Assembly (NCBI GenBank): GCA_013002175.1
Contig: JABDKP010000182.1
Coordinates: 1-47,302 of the forward strand
Direction: 5' to 3'
DNA: 47,302 nucleotides
From: Ilumatobacter sp.
GTDB lineage: Bacteria > Actinomycetota > Acidimicrobiia > Acidimicrobiales > Ilumatobacteraceae
A program made the position numbers and the translations under genes. The notes under the pieces are model-generated. The model was not told the DNA's origin. It made no database searches and was given only the letters and a program-made list of their open reading frames with translations. Shown here piece by piece: positions 10,037 to 19,578 of this stretch. Each line of letters opens with the position of its first letter. Positions within the stretch are counted from its first letter, which is position 1.

Positions 10037-11227
10037 ATGGGCGCACGCGTCGGCACGGACATCCTGCAGCGCGGGATGGCGCGCCTCGGGCACATGCTCG
10101 GTCGGGCGCGTTGGCCGACACGACGCGACGACCTCGTGCGCCGATTCGAAGCGTGGCGCTGGCCCGCATTCCAGATGACCGTTGCCGCCGCGCTCGCGTA
10201 TCTCGCCGCCACCGTGGTCGCCGAGCAATCTGCGAGCTATGCGCCGATCACGGCCGTCGCGGCCATCGGCTTCGGCCGCGAGCGACGGATCGAGCGGGGC
10301 GGGCTGCTGATCGCCGGGCTCGCCGTCGGCGTCGTGGTCGCAGAGGCGACGTCGGCCTGGCTGGGGAGCGTGTGGTGGCAGGTCGGCCTGGTCCTCGGGA
10401 TCAGCGCGTTGATCGCCGGCGTCGTGCTCGACGCCGAACTCGCCGTCGCGTATGCGGCGATCAACGCGGCGGTGCTGATCGCGGTGCCCGGTTCGGAGGG
10501 GTGGGTGCCCGAACGGGCGATCGCGGCCGCCGTCGGCGTCCTCGTGGCCGTCGCCGTCGTGCTGCTGCTGATGCCGCCGTCGCCCCACCGTCAACTGCGG
10601 GTCGGGTTGCGCCGGCTCGGCTCGGCTGCCGCCGACGCCGCGCAGGCTGCCGTGGCCGCGCTCGAGGAGCAGTTCGACCGTGAGAAGTCGGCGGCCCAGG
10701 GCGACGACCGGGCCACGATCGCGGCCGCGCGCCGGCTCGACGACGAGATCGAACGGAACCACTCCGCAGCCGATCATGCACGTCAGATCGGGCGTTGGTC
10801 ACCGATCCGCCGGCTGCGACCGGGCGACGGCACGTACCTGCGTGATCTCGCCCACGATGTCCGGCCGGCGCTGCGGACGATGTCGACGATCGTCCGGTTG
10901 AGCGACCGGATGCTGCTCCACGGGGTCGCCGCGGCTGACCGCACGATCGGGGCGATCGAGGCGGTCGGCGAGATCACCGACGAGACGGTGCGCCAGCTCG
11001 TCGAGCAGCGCGATCTCGACCGGGAGACCCGGCACCGTCTGGAGACCGCGGTCGAACGCCTCGACGGGATGCCGCTCGAACACGCCTCGGAGATCGCAGT
11101 GCACGAGGAGCTGCGTGGCATGTTGCACGACCTCCACCAGGTGGTGGCCCGGCACGGCCAGGCCGACCTCGGCGAGTCCGATCACTTCGGCACCGAACGT
11201 GACGGCATCCGCCTCGGCCCGACGTGA
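10037..11227 (+). CDS. FUSC/aromatic-acid exporter-like membrane protein
   Basis: N-terminal TM region (AALAYLAATVVAEQSASYAPITAVAAIGFG...) followed by long helical cytoplasmic domain. Confidence 0.65.
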   Translation: MGARVGTDILQRGMARLGHMLGRARWPTRRDDLVRRFEAWRWPAFQMTVAAALAYLAATVVAEQSASYAPITAVAAIGFGRERRIERGGLLIAGLAVGVVVAEATSAWLGSVWWQVGLVLGISALIAGVVLDAELAVAYAAINAAVLIAVPGSEGWVPERAIAAAVGVLVAVAVVLLLMPPSPHRQLRVGLRRLGSAAADAAQAAVAALEEQFDREKSAAQGDDRATIAAARRLDDEIERNHSAADHARQIGRWSPIRRLRPGDGTYLRDLAHDVRPALRTMSTIVRLSDRMLLHGVAAADRTIGAIEAVGEITDETVRQLVEQRDLDRETRHRLETAVERLDGMPLEHASEIAVHEELRGMLHDLHQVVARHGQADLGESDHFGTERDGIRLGPT

Positions 11228-11305
11228 CACCCGATGTGAGGCCCGGCGCGGGTACGGCTCGCTCAGGACGGTGTGAGGTGGAACGTCCGGGCTGTGCTCC
11301 GGTCA

Positions 11306-11371
11306 CAGTCGTCGCCGTGCCTGGCACCATTGCGACTCCAGTCGTCGCCGTGCCCGGCACGACTGCGACTC
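11306..11371. repeat. Two tandem copies of a 33-bp unit with GTGCCnGGCAC palindromic core
   Basis: cagtcgtcgccgtgcctggcaccattgcgactc (11306-11338) and cagtcgtcgccgtgcccggcacgactgcgactc (11339-11371), 3 mismatches. Confidence 0.85.
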
Positions 11372-11452
11372 GGCCGGCGGCAGGTCTCCGCGTCCCGACG
11401 CCCTCGCCGGCTGTGACAACATCGGTGCGGTGAGAACGGTTGGGGTCCCGCC

Positions 11453-13246
11453 ATGTTGAAGTCGCTCGGCGCGACCATGGCCCAGGTCACGCAGCGGCTG
11501 CGCGCCGGCGAGACGACGCCGGAGCCTGGGCGGTACGACCGAGCGCAGCACCTCGCCCACCGTGCCGAGCGACGGCGCCAGCTGAAGACGATTGCGGTCC
11601 TTGCCGTCCTGTTCGTCGCGATGGTCGGCACGTTCAGCTTCGCGTTCCACGAGCTGATGGATCGCGAGGGCCGCTCGTTCTCGTGGCCGACGAGCGTCTA
11701 CTGGACGCTGACCACGATGACGACGCTCGGCTTCGGTGACATCACCTTCGAGTCCGACGCCGGCCGCATCTTCTCGGTGATCGTGCTGCTCTCGGGGTCG
11801 GCGTTCCTGCTCGTGATGCTTCCGTTCGTGTTCATCCAGTTCGTCTTCATCCCCTGGATGAACGATCGCGAGCGGCGGCGCGCGCCCCGGTCAGTGCCGA
11901 GCTCGGTCGCCGGCCATGTCATCCTCACCTCGCTCGGCTCGATCGAAGAGGCCCTGCTCGATCGAGCCGAACAGGCCGGCGTGCCCTACGTCGTCATCGT
12001 CGAGGACGTGGACGACGCCGGACGACTGCACGACGAGGGACGAACGGTGATGCTCGGTGAGCTCGACGACCCGCGCACCTATCACAACGCGCGGGTCGGG
12101 CAGGCCGCGATGGTGGTGGCCACCCAGAACGACCAGACCAACACCAACATCGCATTCACCGTCCGCGAGGTCGCGCCGCAGATCGAGATCGTCGCCAGCG
12201 CCAACTCGCCGGCATCGGTCGACATCTTGGAGATCGCCGGAGCCGACCACGTCGTGCAGCTCGGTGAGATCCTCGGTGAGGCGATGGCGGCCCGCACGCT
12301 CGGACTCGGAGGGAGGAGCCACAAGATCGGCAGCTTCGCCGGTCTGCAGATCGCGGAGGCCGGCGCGGTCGGCACCGACCTGGTCGATCGCACGCTCGCC
12401 GAGTCACGGTTGAGGGATCGGTTCGGGGTGGGGCTGATCGGGGTGTGGGATCGCGGCGACTTCGCGATCGCCACCGCCGACACGGTGCTGCGCGACTCGT
12501 CGATGTTGCTGCTCGCCGCGACGACCGAGCAGCTCGCCGCGTTCGATCACGCGTACGCCACCGACTCGCCGACCGCGAAGAACGCGGTGATCGTCGGTGG
12601 TGGCCGAGTCGGCCGAGCCGTCGGGCGCGCCTTCGCCGCCGAGGGCATCGAGTTCGCGATCGTCGAGCAGTTGGCCGAGCGGCAGCGGGAGGGCGTGCGA
12701 TACGTGATCGGCGACGCCGCTGACCGTCCGGTGCTCGAGGAGGCCGGAATCAGTGACGCCGGCGCGATCCTGATCACGACCCACGACGACAACGTCAACG
12801 TCTACCTGACCCGTTACTGCCGCGGGCTGCGACCGGATGCGCGGATCGTGTCCCGGTCGAGGCTGGACCGCAACGTGTCGACGCTGTACCGAGCCGGCGC
12901 CGACGCCGTGCTGTCGTACGCCGGCACCGGGTCGGCGGCGATCTGGAACCACTTCCGTGGCGACGAGACGTTGCTCGTCGCGCACGGGCTCAACCTGTTC
13001 CGTACGCCGATCCCCCGCGAGCTCGCCGGGACGACGTTGGCCGATGCGCACGTCTACCGGCGCACGCAGTGCAACGTCGTGGCGGTCGAGGCCGGTGGCG
13101 TGATCCGCGGAAACCCCGACCCCCAGCTTCCGCTGCCGCCCGACGGCGAACTCGTGATGGTCGCAACCGACGTCGCCGAGGCCCGGTTCTCCGAGGTCTT
13201 CCCGCACGCCCGGCAACGACCGCTGTTCGATCGCGTCCGGCGCTGA
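11453..13246 (+). CDS. Potassium channel/TrkA-N (RCK) domain protein
   Basis: Pore motif SVYWTLTTMTTLGFGDITFES; two nucleotide-binding segments, including NAVIVGGGRVGRAVGRAFAAEGIEFAIVEQ. Confidence 0.85.
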   Translation: MLKSLGATMAQVTQRLRAGETTPEPGRYDRAQHLAHRAERRRQLKTIAVLAVLFVAMVGTFSFAFHELMDREGRSFSWPTSVYWTLTTMTTLGFGDITFESDAGRIFSVIVLLSGSAFLLVMLPFVFIQFVFIPWMNDRERRRAPRSVPSSVAGHVILTSLGSIEEALLDRAEQAGVPYVVIVEDVDDAGRLHDEGRTVMLGELDDPRTYHNARVGQAAMVVATQNDQTNTNIAFTVREVAPQIEIVASANSPASVDILEIAGADHVVQLGEILGEAMAARTLGLGGRSHKIGSFAGLQIAEAGAVGTDLVDRTLAESRLRDRFGVGLIGVWDRGDFAIATADTVLRDSSMLLLAATTEQLAAFDHAYATDSPTAKNAVIVGGGRVGRAVGRAFAAEGIEFAIVEQLAERQREGVRYVIGDAADRPVLEEAGISDAGAILITTHDDNVNVYLTRYCRGLRPDARIVSRSRLDRNVSTLYRAGADAVLSYAGTGSAAIWNHFRGDETLLVAHGLNLFRTPIPRELAGTTLADAHVYRRTQCNVVAVEAGGVIRGNPDPQLPLPPDGELVMVATDVAEARFSEVFPHARQRPLFDRVRR

Positions 13247-13334
13247 CGGCCGGCACAACTGCGACTGAGGCGTCGGCGGACGGCGTGTCCTAGGATCGAT
13301 CGTCCGCGCCCGTTCTACGACGAATGAGATCCCG

Positions 13335-13841
13335 ATGCATGTGATGGTGGCAACCGACGGCACGCTCGACGCGACGAAGGCGGCCGACTTTGCGGCCCGG
13401 CTGGCGGGCGAGACCGGTCGCGTCACCGTGTACTCCGTCGTCGAAGTCCCGCGTCAGCTGCTCAACGACCTGCGCAGTGCCGCCGCGCCCCCGACCGACA
13501 AGGCAGGTGGCGACGTCCAGTACCGGCGGACCCAGGCCGACGACGCACCAGCGGGGAGCTGGGTCGGCGATGACGCGTTCGTCGGCAACTACGTGAAGCG
13601 GATCGTTGCAACCCGCACCGCGTCGCTCGTCGAGGCACTCGAGGCCGCCGGCGTGGACGTCGAGGTCGTCGGCGCCGAGGGCGAGAGCGCGTCGCGTTCC
13701 GTGCTCGAAGCGGCGCGGACGCACACGCCGGATGTGTTGTGCGTGGGGACGCACGGCGTCGGGCGCTTCGAGGAGTTGCTCGGATCGCTCTCGACGAAGA
13801 TCGCACGGATCGCTCCGTGCCCGGTGCTGCTCATCCGCTGA
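13335..13841 (+). CDS. Universal stress protein family
   Basis: MHVMVATDGTLDATKAADFAARLA... VLCVGTHGVGRFEELLGSLSTKIARIAPCPVLLIR. Confidence 0.85.
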   Translation: MHVMVATDGTLDATKAADFAARLAGETGRVTVYSVVEVPRQLLNDLRSAAAPPTDKAGGDVQYRRTQADDAPAGSWVGDDAFVGNYVKRIVATRTASLVEALEAAGVDVEVVGAEGESASRSVLEAARTHTPDVLCVGTHGVGRFEELLGSLSTKIARIAPCPVLLIR

Positions 13842-15318
13842 GCGTCGGCGATGCCACCGCGTCGCGGGTCTGGCGCCACAGCACCGTTGCCGACGCCACA
13901 CACAGCACCGCGACCACACCGCTGAACACGACCACCCAGGTCAGTCCGCCGCCGATCGCATCCAGCGTGGACTGGGAGACGATCGTGCCCTCGCCCTGGA
14001 GTACCTCGCGGACCGTCTCGACGTTGCCGGTCCGGTTGCCGACCACCAACAGCAGGATTGCGCCACCGACGGCCACGCCGTACGTGATGCCGATCGTGCG
14101 GATGAACTGGTGCGCGCTGTTGACCCGGCCCATCTCGCTGTCGCTTGCACTGGCTTGCAGGAAGGTGAGTCCGGCGGTCGAGACGAATCCGATCGACACG
14201 CCGACGAAGAAGAACGAGCCGAACACCAGCGGGATCGGCCACGTGAACGCGATGCCGCAGCCGGCGAGCGCCAGCGCGGGGATCATCACGCACGAGCCGA
14301 GCAGGATCGCGTCCGCTTCACGCCACCGTTCGAGCAGACGGCTGACGGCGAACGCCGCTGACGACCAGCCGACGGTGAGGAACAGCACCGAGAACGCGGA
14401 GAACGCCTCGGAGCGCCCGCGCGTGGTGCGCATGTAGAGCGGGAGGTAGTTGTCGGCCGCAAGACCGGCGATCAGCACCAGGCCGGCCGTGACGTGGATC
14501 CGGTTCAGCGGGAAGCGGGTGATGTGCTGCCGCGAGACCAGCGGTACCGCAGTGCGTCCGGCGTGCGTCCAGTACGCCCCGGCGAGTGCCACTGCCGCGG
14601 CTGCTGCGACGGCGGCGAGCCACCAACGGACACCGATTTGCGAGACCGCGAGCAGCGACGCCGCGACGAGTGCGCTCACCAGCGCGATGCCGCGCGCGTC
14701 CATCACGACCCGCTGCGGTCGCTCGCGGGTGCTCGGCAGCGTGCGCCAGCCGGCGACGATCGCGAGTGCCGTGATCGGCAGCTGGACGATGAAGATCATC
14801 CGCCATCCGGCGACTGCGAGGAGTCCCGCGGTCAGGACGGGGCCGCCGAACCCCAACGTCCCCCACACCATCGAGTTGGCGGCGAACGCCCGCGCCCGGA
14901 GCCGGGGCGGATAGGCGAGCCCGACGGCGGTCAGGGCCACGGAGATCACGAGCCCGCCACCGATGCCCTGCAACGCCCGCGCCGCGACGAGCACCGGCAT
15001 CGTCGGCGAGGCAGCCGCGGCGGCACTGGCGAGCAGGAACCACAGTCCGGTCGCGCGGAACGTCCTCCTGACACCGATCGCGTCGATGATCGGACCGGCG
15101 GTGATCCCTGCGATCGCGGACATCGCGAGGAACGCGGTGACGACCCACGGCAGCAGTGCGACGTCGCCGAGGTCATCGGCGATCGATGGCAGCGCCGCGA
15201 TGAGTGCAAGGCCGTCGTAGGCGACGATCGCGACGATCGTCAGGTTGGCCAGCGTCACCGGCAGGTACTCGGCCGACCAGATCCCGCCTGACGCATCCCC
15301 TTCGCCATCCGATTCCAC
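13831..15318 (-). CDS. MFS transporter (drug/proton antiporter-like)
   Basis: 495 aa, about 12-14 TM helices; ARALQGIGGGLVISVALTAVGLAYPPRLRARAFAANSMVWG. Confidence 0.85.
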   Translation of the reverse strand: MESDGEGDASGGIWSAEYLPVTLANLTIVAIVAYDGLALIAALPSIADDLGDVALLPWVVTAFLAMSAIAGITAGPIIDAIGVRRTFRATGLWFLLASAAAAASPTMPVLVAARALQGIGGGLVISVALTAVGLAYPPRLRARAFAANSMVWGTLGFGGPVLTAGLLAVAGWRMIFIVQLPITALAIVAGWRTLPSTRERPQRVVMDARGIALVSALVAASLLAVSQIGVRWWLAAVAAAAAVALAGAYWTHAGRTAVPLVSRQHITRFPLNRIHVTAGLVLIAGLAADNYLPLYMRTTRGRSEAFSAFSVLFLTVGWSSAAFAVSRLLERWREADAILLGSCVMIPALALAGCGIAFTWPIPLVFGSFFFVGVSIGFVSTAGLTFLQASASDSEMGRVNSAHQFIRTIGITYGVAVGGAILLLVVGNRTGNVETVREVLQGEGTIVSQSTLDAIGGGLTWVVVFSGVVAVLCVASATVLWRQTRDAVASPTLSG

Positions 15319-15379
15319 CCACGCACGCTACTGCTCGATGCAGCTTGCTTCCAGGGGTTCCCGGCGCGTCGACTCGGTG

Positions 15380-15832
15380 TCAGCGGGCGAACTCGGCTTC
15401 GAACTTCTCCCGGTCGAGCGCCTGCTCGAAGCCGATGACGGACCAGTAGCCGTCGTGCCCGGCGCGGCGCAGGCCCTCGGTGCGATGGTTGCCGTCCTCC
15501 ACGACGAGGTGGTCGTGCTGGAACGTGACGATCAGTGGCGGCGGTTCCCAGCCCTCCTCGATCGACTCCTCCATGCCCTCGACGGTCTCGAGGTCGTCGT
15601 CGCCGAGGCGTTCCAGGGTCGGCTGGTCGGGCGGGCCGGCGAGCCGATGGAGGTCGTCGAACGGCAGGCGGACCGGCCCCGTCCACTCGGTGACCTCCTC
15701 GCGCAGTTGCTTTCCGAGCGCTGCATTGTCGCTGCCGGGGCTTTCGAGGAAGGCGGCGACCCAGGCGGCCAGTTCGTCGCGGTCGGCGGCCGCTTGGGCG
15801 CCGTCGACGGAGAAGTCGTGATCATCGGACAT
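15380..15832 (-). CDS. ParB-nuclease-like fold small protein
   Basis: PPLIVTFQHDHLVVEDGNHRTEGLRRAGHDGYWSVIGF resembles ParB-type (I/V)xDGxHR core. Confidence 0.5.
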   Translation of the reverse strand: MSDDHDFSVDGAQAAADRDELAAWVAAFLESPGSDNAALGKQLREEVTEWTGPVRLPFDDLHRLAGPPDQPTLERLGDDDLETVEGMEESIEEGWEPPPLIVTFQHDHLVVEDGNHRTEGLRRAGHDGYWSVIGFEQALDREKFEAEFAR

Positions 15833-15885
15833 GGCGGTCGACGTACCCGAACGGAACGAGTCTCAACCCTCCGGATCGGGCCTGG

Positions 15886-16515
15886 TCACCCGTCGTCGTC
15901 GAGGTGCCGGGTGTCGTCGTAGCGCCGCAGCGTCCACTGATTCGTCGCCGGGTCGTGCTCCCACTCGGTGAGTCCGGTGTGCGTCGGCACCAGGCGGGCG
16001 CTGACCGCGCCGGTCGGGACCCCCAGCCGCACCCGCATCGACGCCGCGATCACGCCGGCATGGCACACCGCCATGACCGTCTGATCACGATGGTCGGCCG
16101 CGAGGCGGTCCATCGCGGAACGCACCCGGTCGTGGAATCCGTTCCAGCTGTCGCCGCCCGGCGCGAACACACGGTCGGGTTCGGCGGCCATGTCGAACGA
16201 TCCGAACCGGCTCGGGTACTCCGCCCAGTCGACGCCGTCCGCCTCACCGGTGTGCACTTCACACAGATCGCAATCCTGCGGTACGTCGTCGAACCCGAGT
16301 GCCGGGGCGATGATGCCGGCCGTTTCGATCGCACGCGGGATCAGGCTCGTCAGCAGCACGTCGACCGACAATCGCCTGGTCGACGCGAGGTGATCACGGA
16401 GGAGCGAGGCCTGCTCGCGGCCCCGGTCGGTCAACCCACTGCAACCGGTCGGGCCGCCGATCAGTCCGTTGAATCCGGCATGGGCAGCACCGTGGCGAAC
16501 GAAGATCAACCGCAT
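15886..16515 (-). CDS. Histidine phosphatase family protein
   Basis: MRLIFVRHGAAHAGFNGLIGGPTGCSGLTDRGREQASLLRDHL; later MAVCHAGVIAASMR; start at 16513-16515 inside longer ORF. Confidence 0.85.
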   Translation of the reverse strand: MRLIFVRHGAAHAGFNGLIGGPTGCSGLTDRGREQASLLRDHLASTRRLSVDVLLTSLIPRAIETAGIIAPALGFDDVPQDCDLCEVHTGEADGVDWAEYPSRFGSFDMAAEPDRVFAPGGDSWNGFHDRVRSAMDRLAADHRDQTVMAVCHAGVIAASMRVRLGVPTGAVSARLVPTHTGLTEWEHDPATNQWTLRRYDDTRHLDDDG

Positions 16516-16614
16516 CGTTTCCACGATACGACCGCGGACAATCGAGGCGGCGACCCGCAGGGAGGACGGGTACCGTCGTGCGCGCGTCGGCGCCACAGCG
16601 GCAATACTGACGGC

Positions 16615-16881
16615 ATGAGCAACGACGACAGTGCAGATCCGACGCCGGCCGAGCCCGCCGGCACGGACCCGGTCGGTGCGACGTCGTCCGACGAAGCGAC
16701 CGACGCCCAGCTCGATGCGTACGACCTCGACGGCGACGGCAAGATCTCGATCGTCGAAAACGAGCGGGCGCGGCTCGGCCTGGTCGATGCCCGTCTGGAG
16801 GAGATCGCCGAACAAGGCGGCGTGAAGGGCAAGCTCGCCGAAGCCGCCCACAAGGTCCTCGACGAGTTCGACAACGACTGA
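16615..16881 (+). CDS. Small acidic EF-hand-like protein
   Basis: MSNDDSADPTPAEPAG...LDAYDLDGDGKISIVENERARLG; DxDxDGxIxxxE-type loop. Confidence 0.7.
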   Translation: MSNDDSADPTPAEPAGTDPVGATSSDEATDAQLDAYDLDGDGKISIVENERARLGLVDARLEEIAEQGGVKGKLAEAAHKVLDEFDND

Positions 16882-16883
16882 CC

Positions 16884-16916
16884 CCGACAAAGTTGTGCCA
16901 GGCACAACTTTGTCGG
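16884..16916. repeat. Perfect 33-nt palindrome, dispersed family copy 1
   Basis: ccgacaaagttgtgcc-a-ggcacaactttgtcgg, 2 bp after the EF-hand stop codon; same core as 26800-26834. Confidence 0.9.
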
Positions 16917-16939
16917 CCCCTCGGACCGCACGGGGTCAG

Positions 16940-16985
16940 ATTCGTCAACCCAGGTTGACACCGGCGTCGAGCCACATTGACGAAT
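16940..16985. repeat. Second short repeat family, copy A (REPIN-like)
   Basis: attcgtcaa...ttgacgaat 9-bp terminal inverted repeat enclosing gtcaacccaggttgac; matches the reverse complement of 29696-29742. Confidence 0.75.
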
Positions 16986-17078
16986 TGCGGCGCCAACGTC
17001 CCCGGACCGCTGGTGCGACGCACGCTGCGTCGCCGGGCGACATCGCGATCGATGCCCGATTCGGGCGCCGCCGGACGC

Positions 17079-17645
17079 TCAGGGGGCGAGCGCGATCGAG
17101 TCGCACTGGGCCAGACCGCGCTCGAGGTCGCGCCGATGCTGGTTGCGCGCCCACTGCAGCCACAGACCGTTCTGGATGACGATCACGTCGGTGGCGCGAT
17201 CGGCCGCCTCCCGCGCCGACAGCCGGGGTCGCGCCTCGCGGATGAGCGTCGAGAGGTTGGCGGCATAGGGGTCGACCATGCTCCGTTCGACGGCGGCGAT
17301 CTCGGCGTCGGTCCGCGCCACCGCCCAGACCGCGATCCACAGCGCGAGGAAGTCGGGGGCGAGGAAGTCGTCGTGGTACGCGCCACGGACGTAGGCCCGG
17401 ACGCGATCGTCGGCGCCGTCGACGCCTGCGAGGGACTCGTTCGTCGTGTCGAGCAGCCGGTTCGTGGCGAGCTGGAACGCGGCCTCGATCATCGAGCGCT
17501 TGTCGTCGAAGTGATAGCTGAGCAGCCCGAGCGACACGTCGGCTTCTCGGGCGACGTTGCGCATGCTCGCCCCGTCGATGCCGTCGCGGGCGATGCACGA
17601 CATCGCTGCGTCGAGGATCTGTTCCTGCGTCTCGGAGAGGGTCAC
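17079..17645 (-). CDS. TetR/BetI-like transcriptional regulator
   Basis: VTLSETQEQILDAAMSCIARDGIDGASMRNVAREADVSLGLLSYHFDDKRSMIEAAF; GTG start at 17643-17645. Confidence 0.85.
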   Translation of the reverse strand: MTLSETQEQILDAAMSCIARDGIDGASMRNVAREADVSLGLLSYHFDDKRSMIEAAFQLATNRLLDTTNESLAGVDGADDRVRAYVRGAYHDDFLAPDFLALWIAVWAVARTDAEIAAVERSMVDPYAANLSTLIREARPRLSAREAADRATDVIVIQNGLWLQWARNQHRRDLERGLAQCDSIALAP

Positions 17646-17666
17646 GCAACTCAGTCTGACCGAACA

Positions 17667-17682
17667 CTGGACAATCGTCCAG
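17667..17682. promoter_or_regulatory. Candidate TetR/BetI operator site 1
   Basis: CTGGACAATCGTCCAG near-perfect palindrome (one mismatched pair) in the divergent intergenic region. Confidence 0.55.
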
Positions 17683-17700
17683 TCGGTGCGTACGATGCGA

Positions 17701-17716
17701 CTGGACGAACGTTCAG
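17701..17716. promoter_or_regulatory. Candidate TetR/BetI operator site 2
   Basis: CTGGACGAACGTTCAG, 34 bp from site 1; 12/16 positions match TTGAACGATCGTTCAA at 30446. Confidence 0.45.
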
Positions 17717-17755
17717 CTTCGTCGGTCGGGAAGACGATCGGGGGAAATGGGGCAC

Positions 17756-18628
17756 ATGCCAACGGCATTCGCTGCTGCGGAGATCGACCTGGACGCGCTG
17801 GTCGACCTCGACACGCACCCGATCCACGAGGTCGGCAGCACCGTCCGCTCGGCGCTCGTCGCCGAGGCCCGCGCGCAGATGGGCACGTCGGGCTGCTTCC
17901 GGTTCCCGGGGTTCGTGCGCGCCGAGGCGGTCGAGCGGATGCGCGCCGAGGCCGCCGGACTGCACGACGCGACGTTCTGGTCGCAGATGGATCACAACCC
18001 GTACTTCTCCGAGGACGACGAGTCGTGGCCGGCCGGCCATCCCCGTCGCACGTTCCAGCACCGGCGCAGCGGCTTCATCAACTCCGACATCCTCACCACC
18101 GACTCCGTGCTCCGCCAGTTGTACGACTGCGACGTCCTGCTGCACTTCGTCTGGGAATGCCTCGGCACGCCGCAGCCGATCTACCGCTGGGCAGATCCGC
18201 TCGGTCGCAACCCGTACGGCGTGATGGAGCCGGGCCACGAACTGCCGTGGCACTTCGACGGCAACGAGTTCACCGTCAGCGTCCTCGTCCAGCGCGCCGA
18301 CGCGGGCGGGGTGTTCGAATACGTGCCCAACATCCGACGGCCCGACGCCGAGAACTTCGAGCACGTCGCCCACGTGCTCGCCGGTGGGCGCGACGGCGTG
18401 CGGCAACTCGATCTCGTGCCCGGCGATCTCCAGTTGTTCGCCGGCCGGTTCTCGATGCATCGCGTCACCGAGGTCGAGGGGGCCACGACGCGCTACATCG
18501 GCTTGCCGACGTACGTGCACGACCCGTACCGGATGAATCGCCCATATCACTCGACGTCGATCTACGGCCGGGCGACGCCGCAGCACATCGAACGCGAGCG
18601 GCTGCTCGTCGACGGGTTGGTCGACTGA
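17756..18628 (+). CDS. ArpA/HalD-like 2OG-Fe(II) oxygenase
   Basis: LPWHFDGNEFTVSVLVQ (HxD), FAGRFSMHRVTEVEGATTRYIGLPTYV distal His and Arg; alternative start at 17747. Confidence 0.7.
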   Translation: MPTAFAAAEIDLDALVDLDTHPIHEVGSTVRSALVAEARAQMGTSGCFRFPGFVRAEAVERMRAEAAGLHDATFWSQMDHNPYFSEDDESWPAGHPRRTFQHRRSGFINSDILTTDSVLRQLYDCDVLLHFVWECLGTPQPIYRWADPLGRNPYGVMEPGHELPWHFDGNEFTVSVLVQRADAGGVFEYVPNIRRPDAENFEHVAHVLAGGRDGVRQLDLVPGDLQLFAGRFSMHRVTEVEGATTRYIGLPTYVHDPYRMNRPYHSTSIYGRATPQHIERERLLVDGLVD

Positions 18629-19578
18629 TGATCCGCACGGTCGGCTTCATCGGGCTCGGCAACATGGGTGCCCCGATGGCGAGTCACGTCGTGCGCGCCG
18701 GCTTCACGACCGTCGTCGCCGACCTCGACCCGGCGAAGGTCGCCGCGCTCGTCGCCGACGGGGCCGTCGCCGCCATCGACACCGCGGCTGCCGCGCACGA
18801 TGCGGACGTCGTGCTGACGTCGCTCCCCGGCCCGGCGCAGGTCCGCGCGGTCGGCGAGCAGATCGTCCCGGCGATGCGTCACGGCGCGACGTGGATCGAT
18901 CTCAGCACGAACGACCTCGCCTGCGCGCATCATCTCGCGGACGTGGCCGCCCGGCACGGCATCGACTTGCTCGACGCGCCGGTCACCGGGGGGATCGAAG
19001 GTGCGCGCGCCGGCACGCTCAACGTGCTCGTCGGTGGTGATGTGGACGTGCACCGGCGGTGCCAACCGGTGCTCCGGGCGATCGGCGACCGGTTCGACCT
19101 GATCGGCCCGTACGGCGCCGGCTACACCGCGAAGATCTCGCAGGTGATGCTGTGCTACCTCAACTCGGTGTGCCTCACCGAGGCGCTGCTGCTCGGCGTC
19201 AAGGGCGGCGTCGCCCCGGACGCGATGCTCGACGTCATCCGCAACAGCACCGGGCGCAGCTACGTCGCCGATCGCTACGGGCCCGAGATCCTCGCCGGCA
19301 CCTACGACGCCAGTTTCGACCTCACGCTCGCAGCGAAGGATCTCCGCCTCGCGCTCGAACTCGCCGAGGACGTCGGCGCGACACTCGACTTCACCGCCCG
19401 CGTCAGCGAGCTCTACCGCGACGCCGAGGCGCGCTTCGGCCCGATGGCGCCGCACCTCATCGCGATGCGCGAGATCGAGGAGGCGAACGACCTGGTGCTC
19501 CACGAGCACGAACGCACCACCGCGTACCCCGAACGGCCGGAACCCCAGCGGACCGAACACGAGAGGATGGCCCCATGA
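18628..19578 (+). CDS. 3-hydroxyisobutyrate dehydrogenase-family NAD(P)-dependent oxidoreductase
   Basis: VGFIGLGNMGAPMASHVVRAGF; LLDAPVTGGIEGARAGTLNVLVGG; AAKDLRLALE; start overlaps preceding stop. Confidence 0.9.
   Translation: MIRTVGFIGLGNMGAPMASHVVRAGFTTVVADLDPAKVAALVADGAVAAIDTAAAAHDADVVLTSLPGPAQVRAVGEQIVPAMRHGATWIDLSTNDLACAHHLADVAARHGIDLLDAPVTGGIEGARAGTLNVLVGGDVDVHRRCQPVLRAIGDRFDLIGPYGAGYTAKISQVMLCYLNSVCLTEALLLGVKGGVAPDAMLDVIRNSTGRSYVADRYGPEILAGTYDASFDLTLAAKDLRLALELAEDVGATLDFTARVSELYRDAEARFGPMAPHLIAMREIEEANDLVLHEHERTTAYPERPEPQRTEHERMAP

Noticed and set aside
16884-16916. Simple rho-independent terminator
   Set aside because: Stem is perfect but no T-tract follows, and a near-identical sequence recurs at 26800-26834, so a dispersed repeat is the better description; terminator function remains possible.
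17756-18628. Radical halogenase (BesD/HalD) call
   Set aside because: HxD carboxylate ligand retained (HFD), which argues for oxygenase rather than halogenase activity.
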